Shown here: positions 10,719 to 18,199 of the stretch, in pieces
Position numbering within the stretch: the stretch's first letter is position 1
How the letters are laid out: the number at the start of each line of letters is the position of its first letter
Assembly (NCBI RefSeq): GCF_035975855.1
Contig: NZ_CP109055.1
Span: 2,480,001 to 2,544,000 of the forward strand
Length of the DNA: 64,000 bases
Direction: 5' to 3'
Source of the DNA: Streptomyces sp. NBC_01304
GTDB lineage: Bacteria; Actinomycetota; Actinomycetes; Streptomycetales; Streptomycetaceae
Program-made: the position numbers and the translations under genes
The notes under the pieces: generated by a model
Seen by the model: only the letters and a program-made list of their open reading frames with translations
Database searches by the model: none
Told to the model about the DNA's origin: nothing

Positions 10719-10750
10719 CAGATGCGCTCCTTCACTGTTGCGGGGATGGA

Positions 10751-10846
10751 TTTGCTCGATCAGTCGAAACCCACGCAGCCCGGCTCAACCTCACGCGGCT
10801 CGCGGTCAGCCAGCACATACGGCGACTTGAGACAATGATCGGCACC
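10751..10846 (+). pseudogene. LysR-type helix-turn-helix remnant
   Basis: About 32 codons read FARSVETHAARLNLTRLAVS QHIRRLETMIGT across the region, matching the DNA-binding helices of LysR regulators (usual form AAxxLxLTQxAVSxHIRxLE). No LysR effector domain follows, and the frame continues into sequence that is antisense to a methylase remnant. The similarity stops at 10846, just where the methylase similarity on the other strand begins. It is divergent to the hydrolase, the usual position for a LysR gene controlling its neighbour. Confidence 0.5.
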
Positions 10847-11475
10847 GACGTGGGCGAGGTTGCTCGGGTCGTGGCTGTAGCGGCAGTGCTTCTTCGTGAC
10901 GCCCGCCTCGCCTCTGTCGCGGCTGGAACTGACCTGGCCGTGAATCGAGTTGCCGTACGGCAGTGAGGTGAGGACCAGCGCGACTCTTCCGTGCTGTTCG
11001 GCGGGGATCAGATCCCGTAGGTCGCGAGCATCGCCGCAGTACACCGAGCAGTGGCCGGTGCCGGCCTCGTGCATCGCGGAGGAGGCGTTCTACCCGGCCA
11101 GGCGGGCCCACTTGGGTTCGTACTCGACGCCGATCGCGTTCCGGTCGAGATGGAGGGCTTCGACCAGGGTGGTGCCGATGCCGCACATCGGGTCAAGGAC
11201 CAGATCGCCGGGCCGGGTGTAGGTCCGGATGGCGTGGTCGGCCAAGGCGGGGAGCATCTTGGCGGGGTGGTCTGCGGAGCCGGGTACGTAGCGGCCGGCG
11301 CGTTGAGCCGGGGCGGGAGTCGGCAGCCGTGATAGTCAGTGACCTGCTGCCAGTACGCGGCGAAGGCGGGGCCCGGGTTCACCGTGCTGTGAGTGAAGTT
11401 GAGAGCGGCCACCACCCAGAGGTCGCCGTCACGGTCGAAGTCGAGCAGGTCGCATCCCTTCGCTCCCGGCGCCCG
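10845..11475 (-). pseudogene. Broken SAM-dependent DNA/RNA methylase (TRM11-like)
   Basis: Reading 11475 down to 10845 gives three collinear pieces of one methylase. The first has FDRDGDLWVVAALNFTHSTV (to about 11300). After a frameshift comes GRYVPGSADHPAKMLPALAD and the SAM-binding LVLDPMCGIGTTLVEALHL. An in-frame TAG follows at 11090-11092, and then GDARDLRDLIPAEQ and the catalytic-type loop LVLTSLPYGNS (usual form TSPPYG). Similarity ends abruptly at NLAHVG, so the C-terminal part is missing as well. One frameshift, one stop and a truncation make function very unlikely. Confidence 0.7.
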
Positions 11476-11523
11476 CCTCCGCTCAGCCCGTTGGCTGCCA
11501 GGTCATCCGCCGCCGGCCCCCGC

Positions 11524-11634
11524 GACCCACGCATCGTTGCTCGGGCACGCGCATGCCTTCGGGCCACCCTGCTCACGTGGTCCATGCAGCCACTGACGGA
11601 CAGCGCGCAGTTGGTCTTGTCCGAGCTGCTGCGG
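11524..11634 (+). pseudogene. Fragment of an RsbW-like anti-sigma/HATPase protein
   Basis: The frame reads RDPRIVARARACLRATLLTW followed by SMQPLTDSAQLVLSELL. This is the first part of the Streptomyces RsbW/SpoIIAB-like ATPase family, which then normally has the N-box TNAVRHA. Here it breaks into RRTRLTEI with no N box and no G box. It is a short relic of about 37 codons among other relics. Confidence 0.5.
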
Positions 11635-11725
11635 CGCACCCGTCTGACGGAAATCACTGCCGTCGCGCCGAACGTCTGGCCAGCCAGCCACACTGTGCCG
11701 TTCCGCGCGAGGTAGTAGACGCCAC

Positions 11726-12082
11726 ATGCCGCCAGAGACCTACGCAGAGCGCCTCATAGAGCGCCTTCGCAAGGCCGAACTTAACCTGTCTGAGGGCTCC
11801 GCCCTGGTCAACACGTATGCCCGCCATTGGCAGCGGGAGGCTGGCGCCTGGGCTTGGGAGGCCGTCGGCCCCGATGGGTCACGCCTCGGAATCGCCTCCA
11901 CCGCACCGATCTGGAAGCTCCTCACCGCGAATGAGTGGGTCATTTCGACCGACGAGCATGGCGGAGCGGAAGGCGATACCCGGCCAGCTTCAACGTCCTG
12001 CGGCCGCCGAGCGAGGATCTCCCTCAATAGACGGCCAGGGCTTCGACACCAGCACTACACAAACCACGTATTGGGGACCTGA
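11726..12082 (+). CDS. Hypothetical protein, possibly frameshifted
   Basis: This encodes 118 residues from ATG at 11726. The first 75 residues (ETYAERLIERLRKAELNL ... ANEWVISTDEHGG) have balanced, protein-like composition with an amphipathic N-terminal helix. The last 40 are Arg/Thr/His-rich and look like an out-of-frame tail, so a frameshift near 11965 is possible. I do not recognise a family. A GAGG sits 13 bases before the start, further than ideal. It lies at the end of the relic-rich stretch and may itself be decaying. Confidence 0.35.
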   Translation: MPPETYAERLIERLRKAELNLSEGSALVNTYARHWQREAGAWAWEAVGPDGSRLGIASTAPIWKLLTANEWVISTDEHGGAEGDTRPASTSCGRRARISLNRRPGLRHQHYTNHVLGT

Positions 12083-12172
12083 AGTCTCCGTCGGCTACCG
12101 ACGATAGCCACCTGTCCACGTGGAACGGGCAGTTGCTTCGACTGTTACCGGCTGCCTCGATGCACCATCACT

Positions 12173-12206
12173 AGGGGCGTCCAACGGTGAGCCGCTGGAC
12201 GCCCCT
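12173..12206 (-). terminator. Strong stem-loop at the 3' end of the ESX operon
   Basis: Two 15-base arms (12173-12187 and 12192-12206) pair at 14 of 15 positions around a 4-base loop. The stem lies 57 bases beyond the stop of the last WXG100 gene and is the likely terminator of the minus-strand secretion operon. Confidence 0.7.
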
Positions 12207-12262
12207 GGCTGATAGAGCTGGGGTAGGCACCTCCCGTGCGTGCCCATCCCGGTCACTCAGGC

Positions 12263-12562
12263 TCAGTGATACTCGGCCGCAGACCTCAAGTCTGCGCTCT
12301 TGTAAGCCTCACTGCCTTGGCGAATCTGGGTGGAGAGGGATGTCAGCGCGGCGTGGATCTCCTTGGCCTTTCCATCCCAGTCTCCGTGCATCTTGTCGGC
12401 TGCGAGCTTCGCCTCGCCCTCGAAGAAGCCGGAGAGGGACTTCATGCGGCTCTGGAGGGCGTCGAGGTCCACGTCCAGCTGCTTTGCCTGGCGGTCGATC
12501 TCTTGTGCCGCCTGCTCGAGTGATGCGTAAGTGACGAGCATCGTTCCGTCATTGATGGCCAT
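12263..12562 (-). CDS. WXG100 (ESAT-6-like) secreted protein
   Basis: This encodes 99 residues, the typical WXG100 size. The WXG turn is in MHGDWDGKAKEIHAAL between two helices (residues about 12-48 and 65-95). It ends with YKSADLRSAAEYH, where the export signal Y-x-x-x-D/E is expected; Tyr-Lys-Ser-Ala-Asp fits. It is one half of a heterodimer with the WXG100 protein encoded just upstream. Such pairs are substrates and probably allosteric activators of the EccC ATPase. The start is the ATG at 12562, with GGAGGAAC close upstream. Confidence 0.9.
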   Translation of the reverse strand: MAINDGTMLVTYASLEQAAQEIDRQAKQLDVDLDALQSRMKSLSGFFEGEAKLAADKMHGDWDGKAKEIHAALTSLSTQIRQGSEAYKSADLRSAAEYH

Positions 12563-12631
12563 AGTTCCTCCAACTGTTCTTTAGGCCTGATGTGTTGACT
12601 GCGCTGGCCCAACCCCGCGGTATGGGAGGGA

Positions 12632-12994
12632 TCACATACTTCCGAAGGCTGAGGACTTGCCACCTCCACCGGAGCCACTGGCGCCCGCGGAGCCCACGTC
12701 GACGCCCTGGAGCGCCTGGAAGACCGCCTGGTCGGTGCTGCCAGCGATACGGCGGTTCGAGGCAACGGCGTCCTCAAACCGGATCAGCATCTTCCCGATC
12801 TCCGCCATGGCTGCATTGACCTTGCGCTGTGTGGAATCGAAGGCCACTGCTCCTTCGCCCTGCCACTTGGCCTGGACCGAGTCGATCAGGGTGTCCAGCT
12901 GGGTCAACTGGTGCTTGATCGAACCAAACTTCTGGTTGAGCTCCAGCTCGAACTTCTGGAGTACTTCATCGGTGACCTTCTGGGAACCTGCCAT
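12632..12994 (-). CDS. WXG100 (ESAT-6-like) protein, partner subunit
   Basis: This encodes 120 residues from ATG at 12994, with GGAAAGGAAAG upstream; an open frame to 13219 is only a Pro/Arg-rich extension. The helix-turn-helix holds the W-x-G motif in VQAKWQGEGAVAFDST. The C-terminal tail after residue 100 is Gly/Ser-rich (ASGSGGGGKSSAFGSM), longer than in EsxA, as seen in actinomycete partner subunits. It is the first gene of a pair with the 99-residue protein, 69 bases apart. The two form the expected dimer exported through the adjacent machinery. Confidence 0.88.
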   Translation of the reverse strand: MAGSQKVTDEVLQKFELELNQKFGSIKHQLTQLDTLIDSVQAKWQGEGAVAFDSTQRKVNAAMAEIGKMLIRFEDAVASNRRIAGSTDQAVFQALQGVDVGSAGASGSGGGGKSSAFGSM

Positions 12995-13509
12995 CAGCTT
13001 TCCTTTCCAGTGTCCTAGCGGGCCAGTCGGCCCGTGTGTGAATTGAGGCGTGGGCCGTTGATTGTGGTGGGCTGCGCGAGGAGTAGTGGGGGCGCCAGCC
13101 TTCGAGACACCCCAGCGAACCTCAGGCGTCCGCGCCGAGACGCCGCGTCGCTGCCAGGCTGAGGGAGAGTGACCTACTGGTGGGCCATCAAGGCCACTTG
13201 GCGTTCCATGGTGCGCCAACTACGCAGCCAGACCCCACCGTCCCACTCATCGCCAGCACAAGGCATGGCGCTCACCCCTCCCCGTTTGCTACGACCGCAG
13301 GTCATTGCGATCGCGGTGACGCGAACGCCACCGATTGCATGCGTATCACTTTAGCCACTACCTATGACAGGGCCAACAGCCTTCCCATTTCTCCCAAGGC
13401 TCCTTTCGGCCATAGGGATGCGGCCAACGAGGCTGGCGGATAAGTCGTCTTGGTCTTGTGCACCCGCTATGTCGCGAACTGCGTTCGCGGTTGGAACAGG
13501 TCTGGCCGC
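12995..13509 (-). promoter_or_regulatory. Gene-free stretch with a candidate promoter for the WXG100 pair
   Basis: This 515-base gap separates the mycosin stop from the WXG100 pair. No frame looks coding. On the minus strand a sigma-70-like pair TTGGCC (13371-13376) and TAAAGT (13348-13353) has a 17-base spacer. It would give the WXG100 genes their own promoter and a leader of about 340 bases. Nothing else is recognised here. Confidence 0.35.
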
Positions 13510-14790
13510 TCAGCGGTTGGCAGGAGGCCGGGAGGCCGTTGTCCTCCTACGGGAATCGCGTACCGCCACAGCTCCACCTCCGAGGGCAGCCACCAACACC
13601 AAACTGCCCACGACGACGTAGGTCCCTAGTCGCTCCGCGCGCTCTTGTGGGGTTTCCCCGAGCGGGAGTTGGGCTGTCGTGGGCGCCTCGGCCTTACCGG
13701 CGCCCTCGTTGCTCGCCACCGGGTGCTCTATGGGCTTGTCGTCCTCGGTCAAGGCACGTACGGGGTCGACGATGCCCCAGCCCACCAGGCGGTCATGGCC
13801 CGGGATGGAGCGTTCCGCCGTCTGCATGATCTGGGCGGTGATCTGCTGCTGCGTCCACTTGGGATGCTTGGACTTGATCAGGGCCGCGACGCCGGAAACG
13901 TAGGGGGCAGAGAAGCTGGTGCCGTTGTCGGCGCAGTGTCCGTCCTCCGGGACCGTGGAGATCATGTCGACGCCGGGGGCCGCCACGCCGACGAACTCAC
14001 CGGACTGCGAGAAGGCCGCGCGTTCGTTGTTGCGGTCCGAGGAGGCCACAGCCAGGACACCCTTGTAAGACGCGGGGTAGGTCTCCTTGACATTGCCTCC
14101 GAGTCCGTCGTTGCCGGCCGAGGCCACGATGACAATATTCTGGGCCAGAGCGTTGTCCACTGCCTGTTTCAGCGCTGAGGTGGGCTCGACCGCATTGGCC
14201 GTGTCCTGGGAGATGTTGATGACGTCGGCGTCGGCCTTGTTGACGGCGTAGTCGATGGCCTGGGCCATGGTCTTGGTGTCGCCGTGGCCCTCGGCATCGT
14301 TCTGCTGGATGGGGATGATCGTCGCCTTGGGCGCCAAGCCCACGAAGCCTGTCCCCTTTGCTGGCCTGCCCGCGATGATTCCTGCGACCTTGGTGCCGTG
14401 GCCAACCACGTCGGTGGTGCCGTCTTCCCTGCCGCGCTCGATCTTGTTGCCGTTTTCGTCCTTGAGGTTCTTCGGCAGGAGATTGCGGCCACTCTTGGCG
14501 TCGACGGCTGGGGTGAGTTGGGGGTTCTTGGTGTCCACTCCGGTGTCGATGACCGCAACGCGTACGCCCTTACCCGTGGACTGCTTCCAGACCTCGTCGA
14601 GTAGAACACGTTGCAGCGCCCAGGGGCGGCCCTCGTACATCTTCCCTGGAAAGGTGCACTGGTCGGCCGTGCCGGCGGCTGATGCGGCGGGAGCCAACGG
14701 CAGCCCGACGAGCATGAGGGTGGCGGCAGCCGTTCCTGCGCTGAGGCGCAGTCGGCAGTGTGTACGCATTGCCAGGCCCGCCCCGCTCAC
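13510..14790 (-). CDS. mycP: Mycosin, subtilisin-like protease of type VII secretion
   Basis: This encodes 426 residues, the usual mycosin length. A signal peptide (residues about 10-40, ending near PAASAAGT) is followed by the S8 catalytic residues: Asp in VAVIDTGVDTKNPQL, His in VVGHGTKVAGIIAG, oxyanion Asn in VIVASAGNDG and Ser in NGTSFSAPYVSGVAAL. A C-terminal membrane helix (TYVVVGSLVLVAALGGGAV) anchors the protease domain outside. The start is a GTG at 14790 overlapping the eccB stop as GTGA. Mycosins are needed for stability of the ESX complex and can cleave substrates. Confidence 0.93.
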   Translation of the reverse strand: MSGAGLAMRTHCRLRLSAGTAAATLMLVGLPLAPAASAAGTADQCTFPGKMYEGRPWALQRVLLDEVWKQSTGKGVRVAVIDTGVDTKNPQLTPAVDAKSGRNLLPKNLKDENGNKIERGREDGTTDVVGHGTKVAGIIAGRPAKGTGFVGLAPKATIIPIQQNDAEGHGDTKTMAQAIDYAVNKADADVINISQDTANAVEPTSALKQAVDNALAQNIVIVASAGNDGLGGNVKETYPASYKGVLAVASSDRNNERAAFSQSGEFVGVAAPGVDMISTVPEDGHCADNGTSFSAPYVSGVAALIKSKHPKWTQQQITAQIMQTAERSIPGHDRLVGWGIVDPVRALTEDDKPIEHPVASNEGAGKAEAPTTAQLPLGETPQERAERLGTYVVVGSLVLVAALGGGAVAVRDSRRRTTASRPPANR

Positions 14791-16325
14791 GAACCCTGCG
14801 GCTGTCGTGCCGCACCGGTGGACAGACGGGGTCCTGTCGGCAGGAATGCAGACCAGGCGGCCGGAATGGGAGCCGGAGTCACGTCCTTGTAGCCGAGGCG
14901 GTTCTGCGCCTGCTGTGCTTCCTGCAGGGCCGCCTCGCGCTGCTTGCGCTTCTCAGCAGCTGTGCCGGACGAGCCGATACCTGCGTCGTCGGTCGCGCTG
15001 TCGCCGTTGGACTGCATCGCGTAACGCAGGCCCGTGTCAGTGACCAGGAAGTAGAACCCCGATCGAGTCGATGATCCGGTGAACTGCCGGAAGAGCTGCC
15101 CCGAACCGGGCGTCACATACGCGCTGCTCGAACCGGTGGGAAGTGTCGCCGGGAAGTCGTCGCCCGCCCAGGTGCTGAGTGTGGTGGCGCCCCCATTCTC
15201 GTCAACGTCACGGAGGACATTGCACACCGTGTTGCGGCTGCCCTCCGCGGTGCTCGCCGAGTTGACCGGCTTCGGTTCCTGCTGAGGCCAGGTCTTGTCC
15301 AAGCCGAAAGGCTCACCGGGCGTGAAGCTTCCGGCGCTGACGGGCAGTGCCCGGCTCGCCTGGCCGAGGCCGGTCATGTCCTTGCTGCTCAACAGGAGCT
15401 TCGCCATGAAGTCGGACACCGGAGCGATACGACCCTGCAGAACGAGATACTTCTGCATCCTGGTGCCGGACGGTGCCTCCAGAACCATGCCCACCCTGTT
15501 CGCCTCGGCGGGCAACTGCCCCTGAATCCCCGCGTCCGCCTCGGGCGTATCCGGGATCTTCGGGAAGGCGATGGTGTCACCCTTGTGCAGGGTGGCCAGC
15601 CAGCCGGCAGACACTCGCTGGGGTGTGCGGCCTTCGCCAACGACCTGGCGCAACAACAGCTCGTCGTTCTTTACGGAGTACGCCATTCCCTTGGCATCGA
15701 CGACATAGCGCGTGCGGTCAGGGCCCTCTACGTACATCAGCTCGCCGCCATGCAGACGCTCGGTGCCCTCGGTCCTGTCCATGTCGCGCTGGGCGAAGAT
15801 GAACCCGGCCTTCTGAATGGCACGGCCGCCGTCACCAGGACGCTCGCAGACTGCCCAACGCTTCTTTGCTCCGGCTTCGCCTACTTCGGGCAGCCGGTCG
15901 GGAGCGTAGGGGATCCCGAGTGTGGGACCGTGCGGGATCTTGCCATTGTCGAGCACCGATTCGGCGACGTTGATGACCTTGCCCTTGTCAGGCAGCAGCA
16001 GGAGCTTCGCCGAGGCCATGTTCAGCACCGGGTGCAGTTGCGCCTTGCCGTCGGTCTCGAGGATCACATAGCGCGTGGTCGACTTACTGGAGATGATGAT
16101 GTGCTCGCCCGTCTGGTCCCATTTCTGGGGTGCGGCAGGCTTGAACATGCCCCAGGCCCCGAAGGCCGCAAGCACGAGAGCCGTAACGATCGCGCCCGGC
16201 ACGACCGCGCGCAGCGGGCGTGGCCAGCCTTCTTCCGTCCCGTGGGGGTTCGGCTGCAAAAACTGCCCGACCAAGCGCCGTCGCGCGAAGGTGTAGGCGT
16301 TGAGTTCGTCCCGCCGTGATGCCAT
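14787..16325 (-). CDS. eccB: Type VII secretion membrane protein EccB
   Basis: This encodes 512 residues, normal for EccB. The N-terminus MASRRDELNAYTFARRRLVG is the EccB signature, with one membrane helix at about residues 43-63. A large extracytoplasmic domain follows with the repeats of the EccB fold, and two Cys (AVCERPG and NTVCNVLRD) that can form a disulphide. EccB is a structural component of the ESX core with EccC and EccD. It is coupled to mycP by a GTGA overlap and follows eccD after 103 bases. Confidence 0.93.
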   Translation of the reverse strand: MASRRDELNAYTFARRRLVGQFLQPNPHGTEEGWPRPLRAVVPGAIVTALVLAAFGAWGMFKPAAPQKWDQTGEHIIISSKSTTRYVILETDGKAQLHPVLNMASAKLLLLPDKGKVINVAESVLDNGKIPHGPTLGIPYAPDRLPEVGEAGAKKRWAVCERPGDGGRAIQKAGFIFAQRDMDRTEGTERLHGGELMYVEGPDRTRYVVDAKGMAYSVKNDELLLRQVVGEGRTPQRVSAGWLATLHKGDTIAFPKIPDTPEADAGIQGQLPAEANRVGMVLEAPSGTRMQKYLVLQGRIAPVSDFMAKLLLSSKDMTGLGQASRALPVSAGSFTPGEPFGLDKTWPQQEPKPVNSASTAEGSRNTVCNVLRDVDENGGATTLSTWAGDDFPATLPTGSSSAYVTPGSGQLFRQFTGSSTRSGFYFLVTDTGLRYAMQSNGDSATDDAGIGSSGTAAEKRKQREAALQEAQQAQNRLGYKDVTPAPIPAAWSAFLPTGPRLSTGAARQPQGS

Positions 16326-16428
16326 CTTTCCGCTGCCTCTTTCCCCCGCTGGCTGATCTGGTCGCGTACGAGGAACTGATCCCGTACGCCGATGCGACCT
16401 CGCTCACGTCAGCAAGGCCTTGCTGCCC

Positions 16429-17955
16429 TCACGAGGAGAGCGAGCGCATCTGCTGGTATGCGCCGAAGACCGCCAGGCACAGCGGCAGCAATGTCAGAAG
16501 TACGAAAGTCTCGGCGATCTCAAGGAAGCGGCCCCAGAACGGAGTGACCCCCTTACTCGGGACGATCAGTGCGATGCCCGCCATCGCCCCGGCCACGACG
16601 GCGACCGCAACCGACAGCCAGACGAGCCGGAGTTCGAGAGCCCCACTATCGCCCCGTAGCGCCTCCAGGATCATCCGTCCGGGTGGGTTCAGGGCGAGGC
16701 CCAGACCGAGCAGCACCAGCGATACGAGGCCTGCCGCGAGCGCGCAACCGATCTGCACGGTGTACCGGAACAAGTGGGCCCGCATCAGCATGGCCAGGCC
16801 CGTGGCGAGGGCCAGCAGCTGAGCCCACAAGTCGTCGGAGAATCCGAGAACAGCCGACGAGCCCGCCGCGACCAACGCGCAACCGCCGACCAGGCCGATG
16901 AGCAACTCGTGCCCGCGCCGCGCCTGGGCGGCAACGCGTTCGGCGTCGATCGTGATGCTTGGCTGGTCGTCTTCGTCGTAGTCACTGCCAGCAGCAGTAC
17001 GCGGCGGGTCGAAGCCGATCGGCAGGCGGGCGAAGCGCGTGGCCAGGCCCGGCAGGAAGGCGAGCACTCCCACAGCGAGCGGTGCGCACACCGATGCGGT
17101 CTCGACCGCCCTCATCTCGGTGAGGATGGACACGAAGGTCACCAGCATGCCGATGGCCGAGGCGAACACGAAGGCGACGAAGGGGCAGTCACCGCTGGGC
17201 GTGAGGATCACCAACAGGGTCGATCCGACCAGCACCGCGGCGCACGCGAGCAGGAACTGCAGTCGCCCGATGCCCTCTCCGGCAGGCAGGGCGAGGAGGC
17301 CGCTGCCGGCGACTCCCAGGTTGGCGAGTGCGCCTATTCCCAGAGCCACGGAGGATCCACGATCTCGGTACACCCGGGCGCGTACCGCGGCAATCGCCAG
17401 GAGCACCACACCGGAGATGGCAGCCACAATGCCCGCGAGCCCGTGCATGTCGTGGCGCAGGTCGGAACTCCAGGCCACGAAAGCCAGCAGCGCCAACAGC
17501 ACGGAGCCGCCGAAAAGGCCCGCGCTTCGCAGGAGTTCGTCGCTCCACAGCGCACGGTCGCGTGTGACAGCGCTCGCGGTGGCGTGCGAGATGTCATCGA
17601 AGACCGCAGGCGGAAGCGAGTCAGAAAACGGGCGGAGCATCAAGAACTCGCCGTCGACGATGCGCTGTCTGGCCAGTGAGCCTGCTTCGTCGAGCACCGT
17701 CCCGTCCCGGCGCACCAGGTGATACCCGACCGGGGCTCCCGGTGCCGGGCTCTGTCCTGAAAGGCGCAGGATCTCCGGATAGAGGTGCGCGAGAGGAATG
17801 TCGTCAGGCAGGGCCACATCAATGCGGCTGTCGGGAGCTGCCACGATGATCCGGCGATAGCCAGTGCTCCGAGTGGTCACCATCCCCGGACCCGGATATG
17901 TCCCCGTTCCCGGTTGGCCACCCGGGTTTCCCGCCGCTCGAACCGTCGTACTCAC
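16429..17955 (-). CDS. eccD: Type VII secretion channel-type membrane protein EccD
   Basis: This encodes 508 residues. The first 110 or so form a ubiquitin-like YukD domain (YRRIIVAAPDSRIDVALPDD ... FLMLRPF). About 11 membrane helices then fill residues 140-505. The GTG start at 17955 has GAGGGGGAG 8-10 bases upstream. EccD is the main membrane-embedded subunit of the ESX complex. It is the first gene of the minus-strand operon eccD-eccB-mycP and is divergent from eccC across 244 bases. Confidence 0.93.
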   Translation of the reverse strand: MSTTVRAAGNPGGQPGTGTYPGPGMVTTRSTGYRRIIVAAPDSRIDVALPDDIPLAHLYPEILRLSGQSPAPGAPVGYHLVRRDGTVLDEAGSLARQRIVDGEFLMLRPFSDSLPPAVFDDISHATASAVTRDRALWSDELLRSAGLFGGSVLLALLAFVAWSSDLRHDMHGLAGIVAAISGVVLLAIAAVRARVYRDRGSSVALGIGALANLGVAGSGLLALPAGEGIGRLQFLLACAAVLVGSTLLVILTPSGDCPFVAFVFASAIGMLVTFVSILTEMRAVETASVCAPLAVGVLAFLPGLATRFARLPIGFDPPRTAAGSDYDEDDQPSITIDAERVAAQARRGHELLIGLVGGCALVAAGSSAVLGFSDDLWAQLLALATGLAMLMRAHLFRYTVQIGCALAAGLVSLVLLGLGLALNPPGRMILEALRGDSGALELRLVWLSVAVAVVAGAMAGIALIVPSKGVTPFWGRFLEIAETFVLLTLLPLCLAVFGAYQQMRSLSS

Positions 17956-18069
17956 CTACTGCTCCCCCTCACGGTGCTTCAAGTCGCGGGCCGCGCCCCT
18001 ATCCCGTTCGCACGTCCGCCGCCATTCCGAATTACCTTGAATGCCCCCGAATCTATTGATAGTTCGCGG

Positions 18070-18081
18070 GTGCGTACGCAC
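18070..18081. promoter_or_regulatory. Palindrome in the eccD/eccC divergent region
   Basis: A 12-base perfect palindrome, GTGCGTACGCAC, sits mid-way between the two divergent ESX genes. It may be an operator for both directions. No regulator gene is adjacent. A TAGGAT at 18122-18127 could be a -10 for eccC, but no clear -35 is seen. Confidence 0.25.
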
Positions 18082-18199
18082 GTTGGGTAACCCTACCGCC
18101 CACGGTGTCAGTGGTCGCCAGTAGGATCCGCCTCAGACAGGGTCGGCGCCACGGGGGTGCGGACGGGGGCTTTCTGTCCATGAGGGGGATGGGTCAGCT

